Shown here one piece after another: positions 14,707 through 19,983 of a DNA stretch of 19,983 nt. The stretch spans positions 1-19,983 of the forward strand of contig DATCOZ010000004.1 of the NCBI GenBank assembly GCA_036564345.1, in the 5' to 3' direction. Origin of the DNA: UBA6019 sp036564345 (GTDB lineage Bacteria > Chloroflexota > Dormibacteria > Dormibacterales > Dormibacteraceae). The notes below the pieces were generated by a model. That model saw only the letters and a program-made list of their open reading frames with translations. It was not told the origin of the DNA and searched no databases. The position numbers and the translations under genes are program-made. How positions within the stretch are numbered: the first letter of the stretch is position 1; the number at the start of each line of letters is the position of its first letter.

Positions 14707-14707
14707 G

Positions 14708-15319
14708 GTGGCGGTTCGCAAGCCGGTCGCTCATCTTCTCCGGGTCGATCCGGCGTTCGCCCCGATCGTCGCCGCGGCGCCCGACTTCGCGGTCCACGGC
14801 CGCAGGCAGGGCGACTACTTCAACGCGCTGGTCCGAGCCATCGTCTACCAGCAGCTGGCGACCAAGGCGGCGGCGGCGATCCACGGGCGGTTCATCGCCC
14901 TCTTCGGCGGCGAGCCGGTGCCGGCCGCCATCCTGGCGACCCCCGACGAGGCGTTGCGAGCATGCGGGCTCTCGACCGCCAAGACGCTCGCCGTCCGCGA
15001 CCTGGCGCTCAAGTCGACCGATGGCACGGTCCCCCTGGAGCGGATCGAAAAGCTTCCCGACGATGAGATCGTGGCCCGGCTGTCGGCGGTGCGCGGGATC
15101 GGCCGCTGGACGGCCGAGATGTTCCTCATCTTCCAACTGGGCCGCCAGGACGTCTGGCCGGTCGACGACCTCGGCGTGCGCCGCGGCTACGCGGTGATCC
15201 ACGGCCTGCCCGAGTGGCCGAAGCCGAAGGAGCTCCAAGCCCTGGGCGAGATCTACCGTCCCTACCGCACGGCCGCAGCCTGGTACTGCTGGAGAACAGC
15301 AGACAACATCGACTTCTAG
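14708..15319 (+). CDS. AlkA-type 3-methyladenine DNA glycosylase (HhH-GPD)
   Basis: A 203-residue base-excision glycosylase of the Mag1/AlkA HhH-GPD superfamily. It has the entry motif YFNALVRAIVYQQLATKAA (37-55), the helix-hairpin-helix VRGIGRWTAEM (128-138) that grips the phosphate backbone, and the catalytic acidic segment WPVDDLGVRRG (150-160) with D154 as likely catalytic Asp. There is no iron-sulfur cluster and no long AlkA N-terminal domain, so it is the short Mag1-like form. It removes alkylated purines from DNA. The GTG at 14708 starts 1 nt after the qng1 stop codon, so it belongs to the same operon. Residual in-frame sequence upstream overlaps qng1 and was rejected. Confidence 0.9.
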   Translation: MAVRKPVAHLLRVDPAFAPIVAAAPDFAVHGRRQGDYFNALVRAIVYQQLATKAAAAIHGRFIALFGGEPVPAAILATPDEALRACGLSTAKTLAVRDLALKSTDGTVPLERIEKLPDDEIVARLSAVRGIGRWTAEMFLIFQLGRQDVWPVDDLGVRRGYAVIHGLPEWPKPKELQALGEIYRPYRTAAAWYCWRTADNIDF

Positions 15320-15335
15320 ATCGGCAATCACCGAT
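15320..15335 (+). terminator. Small hairpin after the AlkA gene
   Basis: ATCGG and CCGAT pair around a 6-nt loop, directly after the stop codon of the glycosylase gene and before the first repeat copy. Five base pairs and no T-tract make it a weak candidate for the operon end. Confidence 0.3.
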
Positions 15336-15339
15336 TACT

Positions 15340-15436
15340 GAGCAGCCTGCCAAGATTCCCCCTCTCCACGAAGTGGGGAGGGCAGGGTGGGGACAAGCAT
15401 CTGCGCATGGTCCTGACCTGACCCCCACCGCTTCCG
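15340..15436 (+). repeat. Hairpin repeat, direct copy 1 (97 bp)
   Basis: It begins GAGCAGCCTGCCAAGATTCC. The imperfect hairpin CCCTCTCCAC / GTGGGGAGGG with loop GAA is at 15360-15382. GCAGGGTGGGGACAAGCATC follows, and the unit ends in CCACCGCTTCCG. Confidence 0.85.
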
Positions 15437-15533
15437 GAGCAGCCTGCCAAGATTCCCCCTCTCCACGAAGTGGGGAGGGCAGGGTCGGGACAAGCATCTG
15501 CGCATGGTCCTGACCTGACCCCCACCGCTTCCG
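15437..15533 (+). repeat. Hairpin repeat, direct copy 2 (97 bp)
   Basis: Same unit at exactly 97-bp period, with one visible substitution (GGGTCGGGAC for GGGTGGGGAC). The hairpin is at 15457-15479. Confidence 0.85.
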
Positions 15534-15597
15534 GAGCAGCCTGCCAAGATCTCCCCCTCTCCACGAAGTGGGGAGGGCAGGGTGGGGACAAGCATCT
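15534..15597 (+). repeat. Hairpin repeat, direct copy 3 (truncated, 64 bp)
   Basis: The same unit with one inserted base (AAGATCTCCC). The hairpin is at 15555-15577. Similarity stops after ACAAGCATCT, where unique sequence leading to the nuclease gene begins. Confidence 0.82.
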
Positions 15598-15661
15598 AAC
15601 CGACTTCGTGGGTTAACAACGCACCTTTCAGATTCTCAACGTCCGACCACATCCTTATGTC

Positions 15662-16009
15662 GTGGCTTTGCCGAAGGCCGAACGGGCCAGAGAGCTGAGG
15701 CGCTCGATGACCAGGTTCGAGGCCCTCCTGTGGTTCGAGTTGAAAGGACGTAAACTCGCCGGCTACAAGTTCAGACGACAAGCGCCAATCGGCCCTTATG
15801 TCGCCGACTTCTACGCACCCGCCGCCCGGCTGGTCGTTGAGATCGACGGCCCGGTTCATGATCAGCGCGTGGCTGCCGATGAAGTTCGGACTCGCTACCT
15901 GGAGGCGAGAGGCTGCCGGGTCATTCGATTCCGCGCGGACGACGCGGCGCTGCGGATGGAGTATGTGCTGGAGGTCATTTTGGGGGCGTGCCGCGCGGTC
16001 AGGAATTAG
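15662..16009 (+). CDS. DUF559 (Vsr-like PD-(D/E)XK) endonuclease-fold protein
   Basis: A 115-residue protein of the DUF559 family, which shares the very-short-patch-repair endonuclease fold. Conserved parts: ARELRRSMTRFEALLWFEL (with E20), AGYKFRRQAPIGPYVADFY (with D49), LVVEIDGPVHD (E60, D62), and YLEARGCRVIRFRADD. Together these give the expected acidic catalytic set, so the protein looks intact. The length is normal for the family. The GTG at 15662 was chosen because the family starts close to the first RARELRR block; there is no clear ribosome-binding site. The gene is enclosed by repeats (see the element 15340-16153). Its biological role is not established; a part in repeat dispersal is inference. 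Confidence 0.88.
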   Translation: MALPKAERARELRRSMTRFEALLWFELKGRKLAGYKFRRQAPIGPYVADFYAPAARLVVEIDGPVHDQRVAADEVRTRYLEARGCRVIRFRADDAALRMEYVLEVILGACRAVRN

Positions 16010-16011
16010 TA

Positions 16012-16063
16012 CAGATGCTTGTCCCCACCCTGCCCTCCCCACTTCGTGGAGAGGGGAATCTTG
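16012..16063 (-). repeat. Hairpin repeat, inverted copy 4
   Basis: Reverse complement of the left units. It begins CAGATGCTTGTCCCCACCCT; the hairpin is at 16033-16055 and it ends GGGGAATCTTG. It starts 3 bp after the nuclease stop codon. The next 30 bp (GGAATCGGTGGCGGATTCC and following) is a diverged version of the linker seen on the left. Confidence 0.8.
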
Positions 16064-16093
16064 CATCTCAGGAATCGGTGGCGGATTCCCCCT

Positions 16094-16153
16094 AGGTCAG
16101 GAACTGGTGCAGATGCTTGTCCCCACCCTGCCCTCCCCACTTCGTGGAGAGGG
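16094..16153 (-). repeat. Hairpin repeat, inverted copy 5
   Basis: It includes GGTCAGGAACTGGTGCAGAT and the hairpin 16131-16153. It ends 3 bp before the stop codon of the glutamate dehydrogenase gene, so it may also serve as the 3' hairpin of that transcript. Confidence 0.8.
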
Positions 16154-16156
16154 TAT

Positions 16157-17425
<1,269 letters not shown>

Positions 17426-17435
17426 TCGGGCGTCA

Positions 17436-17441
17436 ACGCTA
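17436..17441 (-). promoter_or_regulatory. Predicted -10 element of gdhA
   Basis: TAGCGT on the minus strand lies 10 nt before ATG 17425. Its TAG is the stop codon of the TPP-enzyme gene. The same hexamer is found at 8104. Confidence 0.4.
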
Positions 17442-19067
17442 CATCAGCACCGAGGAACGCGGATATTCGGCGGCCGGGTCGCAGATCACGTTCACGCAGG
17501 CGGGCACGCCCGCCTTGGCGGCGCGCTCGAGGGCGGGCCGGATGTCCTCCGGCCTTTCGACCAACTGACCATGGCCGCCGAGCGCCTCGACGACCTTGTC
17601 ATAGCGGGTGCCCGGCCGCAGGTCGGCCGCTATCGATGTGCCGAGCATGGTGAGCATCGGATGCTTCTCGGTCGCCCAGATCCCGTTGTTGCCGATGACG
17701 CAGATGACCGGGACCCGGTGCCGGACCAGGCTGTCGAACTCCATCGCGCTGAAGCCGAAGGCGCCGTCACCGCTGAGCAGCACGACCTGGCGGTCGGGAT
17801 GGGCGAGCTTCGCCGCCAGTGCGTAGCCGGGCCCCGACCCGAGGCAGCCGAAGGGTCCCGGGTCGATGAACTGGCCCGGGCCAGGGCGCTCCAGGTAACG
17901 GCCCGCGAAGCTGACGAAATCGCCTCCGTCGCCGACCACGATGGCGTCGGGGTCGAGGAAGGCGCCGACCTCGGCGACCAGCCGAGCCGGGTGGACGGGT
18001 GTCGACGCCGACTCGAAGAGCGGCCGGTCCCGCTGCCGCGCCGTGGCCTCCCTGGTCGCCAGGTCGGCGAGCCAGTCCTGGTGACGGGGCACGTCCCGAC
18101 ACGCCTCCGCCAGGGCCGTCAGCGCTTTCGCGATGTCGCCGTAGAGCGCGGCCGCCGGCTGCCGGTGCTTGCGGAAGTCGTCGGCGTCGACGTAGACGAT
18201 CTCGGCCTCGTCGTCGAGGACGGGTGCCTGGCCCCAGTTGAGCCGGAAGTCGAGCGGCACCCCGACGACGAAAACGAGGTCGGCCCGGCCGAGGCCGGCC
18301 GAACGCGAGCGTGAGCGGAAGAGGCGATGGCCGGGCGGCAGCATGCCGCGGGCCAGCCCGTTCGTGTAGACCGGGATGTCGGCGGCCTCCGCGAAGTCAC
18401 GCAGCGGCCCCTCGCCATGCGCCCACCAGACTCCGGTGCCGGCGATGATCGCCGGCTGGCGGGCCTCGCGCAGAAGGCCGACGACCCTCTTCACCTGGTC
18501 GTGGTCGGGGTCGGCGCCGAGGTCCGGCTCCGGCTTGACGCGCTCGGCGGGGAGATCCTCGGCGGAGAGGAAGGTGTCGAAGGGGACGTCGAAAAAGACG
18601 GGCCCGGTCCGGGGCGTGAGGGCCTTGGCGACGGCTCCGACCGTCGCCCCATACGCCTCGCCGGCCGACTTGAGAGTCGTCGCCTGCCTGGTCACGGTGG
18701 CGACGAGGGGCACGTGGTCCATCTCCTGCAGCGAGCCCATCCCCCAGCGCGCCTCCGGCGCCCGGCCGCCCACCAGCAGCAAGGGGCTGTCATTGGAGTA
18801 GGCCGCGGCAACCGCCGAGATCGCGTTCGTCACGCCGGGGCCCGCCGTGACTGTGGCCACGCCGCACTGCCGGGTGACCTTCGACCAGCCCTCGGCGGCG
18901 AAGGTCGCGGTCTGCTCGTGGCGGGTGTCCACGATCCGGATGTCGTGCTCGACCGCGCCGGTCAGCATCGGCCAGATGTGGGCGCCGTTGAGTGTGAAGA
19001 GGTGGCTTGTCCCCGCGTCCTTGAGCGCGAGGACGATCAGCTCGCCAGTGTTGCCGGTCTCAGCCAC
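17439..19067 (-). CDS. Thiamine-diphosphate-dependent enzyme, acetolactate-synthase-like
   Basis: A 542-residue protein with the three-domain POX/AHAS fold. The N-terminal pyrimidine-binding domain carries catalytic Glu E51 (DTRHEQTATFAAEGWSKVT). A central Rossmann-like domain spans about 190-325. The C-terminal domain has the ThDP motif GDGAFGFS...GNN (433-435, N460/N461). It could be a catabolic acetolactate synthase, a 2-hydroxyacyl-CoA or oxalyl-CoA lyase relative, or a benzoylformate decarboxylase-like enzyme. No ilvN regulatory-subunit gene is adjacent, arguing against branched-chain biosynthesis. The GTG start follows TAACCT by 7 nt. The substrate is unresolved. Confidence 0.88.
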   Translation of the reverse strand: MAETGNTGELIVLALKDAGTSHLFTLNGAHIWPMLTGAVEHDIRIVDTRHEQTATFAAEGWSKVTRQCGVATVTAGPGVTNAISAVAAAYSNDSPLLLVGGRAPEARWGMGSLQEMDHVPLVATVTRQATTLKSAGEAYGATVGAVAKALTPRTGPVFFDVPFDTFLSAEDLPAERVKPEPDLGADPDHDQVKRVVGLLREARQPAIIAGTGVWWAHGEGPLRDFAEAADIPVYTNGLARGMLPPGHRLFRSRSRSAGLGRADLVFVVGVPLDFRLNWGQAPVLDDEAEIVYVDADDFRKHRQPAAALYGDIAKALTALAEACRDVPRHQDWLADLATREATARQRDRPLFESASTPVHPARLVAEVGAFLDPDAIVVGDGGDFVSFAGRYLERPGPGQFIDPGPFGCLGSGPGYALAAKLAHPDRQVVLLSGDGAFGFSAMEFDSLVRHRVPVICVIGNNGIWATEKHPMLTMLGTSIAADLRPGTRYDKVVEALGGHGQLVERPEDIRPALERAAKAGVPACVNVICDPAAEYPRSSVLM

Positions 19068-19074
19068 CTAGCAC

Positions 19075-19080
19075 AGGTTA
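19075..19080 (-). promoter_or_regulatory. Predicted -10 element of the TPP-enzyme gene
   Basis: TAACCT on the minus strand ends 7 nt before GTG 19067. Its TAA is the stop codon of the asparaginase gene. Confidence 0.4.
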
Positions 19081-19920
19081 TGGCTCCCAGGTTCGGCGCG
19101 AGCCATGTGGCATCCAGTCGGTGTTGTAGCCGCCCGCCGCGAACCCCTGCCGGTCGACGGTGATCAGGCCGCCCTTGCCGTCGACGCGGCGGCTGAGAAG
19201 CTCGATCGCGGCGGCGCCGGCTTCGGCGCCGCTGGCGGAGTCCATCCCGTCGACAGCCACCTTGGCGATCAGGAGCTTCATGAAGCCCTCCCCCGCGCCA
19301 GTGCAAACCGCGGCCCCGAGCTGGTCGTCGGCGTAGAACCCGGCGCCGATGATGGGGCTGTCGCCGACCCTGCCGGGCAGCTTCCCGGTGTAGCCGCCGG
19401 TGGACACGGCGGCCGCGACGTGCCCGTCCTCGAAGGCGACGGCGCCGACCGTGTCGCCCTCCCCGCGCTGCCACTTCTCATGCTGGCGGCGCCTGCGTTC
19501 GACGATGAAGAGCTTCGGGTCGGCCTTCTCGATCCCTGCCTGGTCGGCGAAGCGGGATGCGCCGTCGGCGACCAGAAGCACGTGGCGCCCGTCCTCCATC
19601 ACGGCCCGGGCGAGGTCCACCGGGTGGCGGATGTCCCTCACCGCGGCGATCGCGCCGGCCCGAAGGCCGCGGCCGTCCATGACGCCGGCGTCGAGCTCGA
19701 CGAAGCCGTCGGCGTTGAGGGCGGCGCCGATCCCGGCGTTGAAGATCGGGTCGTCTTCGAGGAAGCGCACGGCCGCGAGGCAGGCTTCGAGCGGGCCGCC
19801 CTCGAAGGCGGCCATGCCGGCGTCGAGGGCTCGCTCGATCCCCTCCATAGCGAGAGGTCGAAGCTCCTCCGACCAGGTCCCGGCGCCGCCGTGCACCGCC
19901 AAAGTTCGCTTGGGGGCCAT
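19078..19920 (-). CDS. Plant-type L-asparaginase / isoaspartyl peptidase (Ntn hydrolase)
   Basis: A 280-residue precursor of the threonine-dependent N-terminal nucleophile family. The start is typical (LAVHGGAGTW), FNAGIGAALN at 60-69 is the conserved sodium-loop region, and the autoprocessing site is GDTVGAVA with T157 becoming the new N-terminus of the beta subunit. STGG (173-176), PGRVGDSPIIGAGFYAD and CTGAGE follow, supplying the substrate pocket. It hydrolyses asparagine and/or beta-aspartyl peptides to aspartate and ammonium. No signal peptide is visible, so it is cytoplasmic. TATCGT stands 9 nt before the ATG. It is shorter than many homologues (about 310-330) but has all key parts. 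Its product ammonium could feed the nearby glutamate dehydrogenase; that link is inference. Confidence 0.93.
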   Translation of the reverse strand: MAPKRTLAVHGGAGTWSEELRPLAMEGIERALDAGMAAFEGGPLEACLAAVRFLEDDPIFNAGIGAALNADGFVELDAGVMDGRGLRAGAIAAVRDIRHPVDLARAVMEDGRHVLLVADGASRFADQAGIEKADPKLFIVERRRRQHEKWQRGEGDTVGAVAFEDGHVAAAVSTGGYTGKLPGRVGDSPIIGAGFYADDQLGAAVCTGAGEGFMKLLIAKVAVDGMDSASGAEAGAAAIELLSRRVDGKGGLITVDRQGFAAGGYNTDWMPHGSRRTWEP

Positions 19921-19929
19921 GGCTTACGA

Positions 19930-19935
19930 ACGATA
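19930..19935 (-). promoter_or_regulatory. Predicted -10 element of the asparaginase gene
   Basis: TATCGT on the minus strand ends 9 nt before ATG 19920. It is the same hexamer as the one before the salvage operon at 12687. Confidence 0.4.
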
Positions 19936-19953
19936 ACGGCTGGCCGCCGGCGG

Positions 19954-19983
19954 CTAGGAGTCGAGGGCCCGGAGCTTCTCGTC
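19954..19983 (-). CDS. Possible 3' end of a further gene (nine codons visible)
   Basis: On the minus strand the last bases read DEKLRALDS followed by TAG. Strong GC at third codon positions and the position upstream of the asparaginase gene suggest a real gene end. Too little is visible to identify it. Confidence 0.4.
   Translation of the reverse strand, partial: DEKLRALDS

Larger units (their letters stand above)
15340..16153. mobile_element. Repeat-bounded DUF559 element (putative REP-like unit with its nuclease gene)
   Basis: Three direct copies of one hairpin repeat lie on the left and two inverted copies on the right of a single DUF559 gene. The whole is wedged between the stop codons of two convergent operons (15319 and 16157). 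The stop codon of the nuclease gene lies in sequence that resembles the repeat family (GGTCAGGA...CAGATGCTTG), so gene and repeat appear to be one unit. No transposase, and no target duplication that I could recognise, is present. This resembles REP/RAYT organisation but with a Vsr-like nuclease instead of a Y1 transposase. Mobility is inferred from structure only. Confidence 0.55.

Noticed and set aside
15126..15597. Several short open frames across the repeats (peptides like TLPSPLRGEGE)
   Set aside because: They are translations of the hairpin repeat in different frames, a frequent annotation artefact, and have no independent coding support.
15340..15597. CRISPR array (three spaced repeats)
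   Set aside because: The whole 97-bp unit is repeated including the linker, so there are no unique spacers. Inverted copies lie nearby and no cas gene is present.

Overview
This is a gene-dense, high-GC stretch of a bacterial chromosome. The gene content suggests an uncultured soil-type lineage near Chloroflexota/Dormibacterota or Actinobacteriota: an actinobacterial-style magnesium-chelatase-family ATPase, DinB-fold proteins, DUF1684, a Chloroflexota-style Qng1, and many GTG/TTG starts. The phylum is inferred only. There are no rRNA or tRNA genes, no CRISPR array and no phage genes. One small repeat-bounded element is present.

Layout. 1-1374 (+): 3' end of a magnesium-chelatase-family ATPase gene, a zinc-ribbon membrane protein and a DinB-fold protein. 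1529-3246 (-): a DrrAB-type ABC exporter. 3365-5739 (-): an MFS transporter gene overlapping tgt, whose product has an unusual base-recognition loop. 5752-10481: a complete quaternary-amine (Opu-type) ABC importer, with the ATPase plus a coupled disulfide reductase on (-) and two permeases plus the binding lipoprotein on (+). 10486-11115 (+): DUF1684. 11105-12679 (-): a DHA2-type MFS exporter. 12700-15319 (+): a tightly packed operon of DinB-like, EVE-domain, queuosine-salvage glycosylase (Qng1/DUF2419) and AlkA-type DNA glycosylase genes. 15340-16153: a DUF559 Vsr-like nuclease gene enclosed by three direct and two inverted copies of a hairpin repeat. 16157-19920 (-): glutamate dehydrogenase, a TPP-dependent acetolactate-synthase-like enzyme and a plant-type asparaginase. 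19954-end (-): the last codons of a further gene.

How the genes work together. The strongest functional theme is salvage of the tRNA base queuine. Qng1 releases queuine from queuosine monophosphate. The Tgt has features I associate with the chlamydial queuine-using enzyme (HGG and GxxLG loop motifs, ARHG, an insertion after the TDSGGFQ motif) rather than the preQ1-using enzymes. An MFS transporter is encoded just ahead of tgt with overlapping reading frames. No de novo queuosine gene is visible. Qng1 sits in an operon with an EVE domain (a modified-base reader fold) and a DNA base glycosylase.

Regulation. Every gene that begins a transcription unit and whose upstream region I checked has a TAnnnT hexamer ending 6-10 nt before a plausible start codon, with no Shine-Dalgarno sequence between. 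This is the arrangement of leaderless mRNAs. In two tight divergent pairs the hexamers of the two strands overlap in a symmetric TAnnnTA, suggesting one bidirectional -10 element. Genes inside operons instead overlap their neighbour, follow it closely or have a Shine-Dalgarno sequence.
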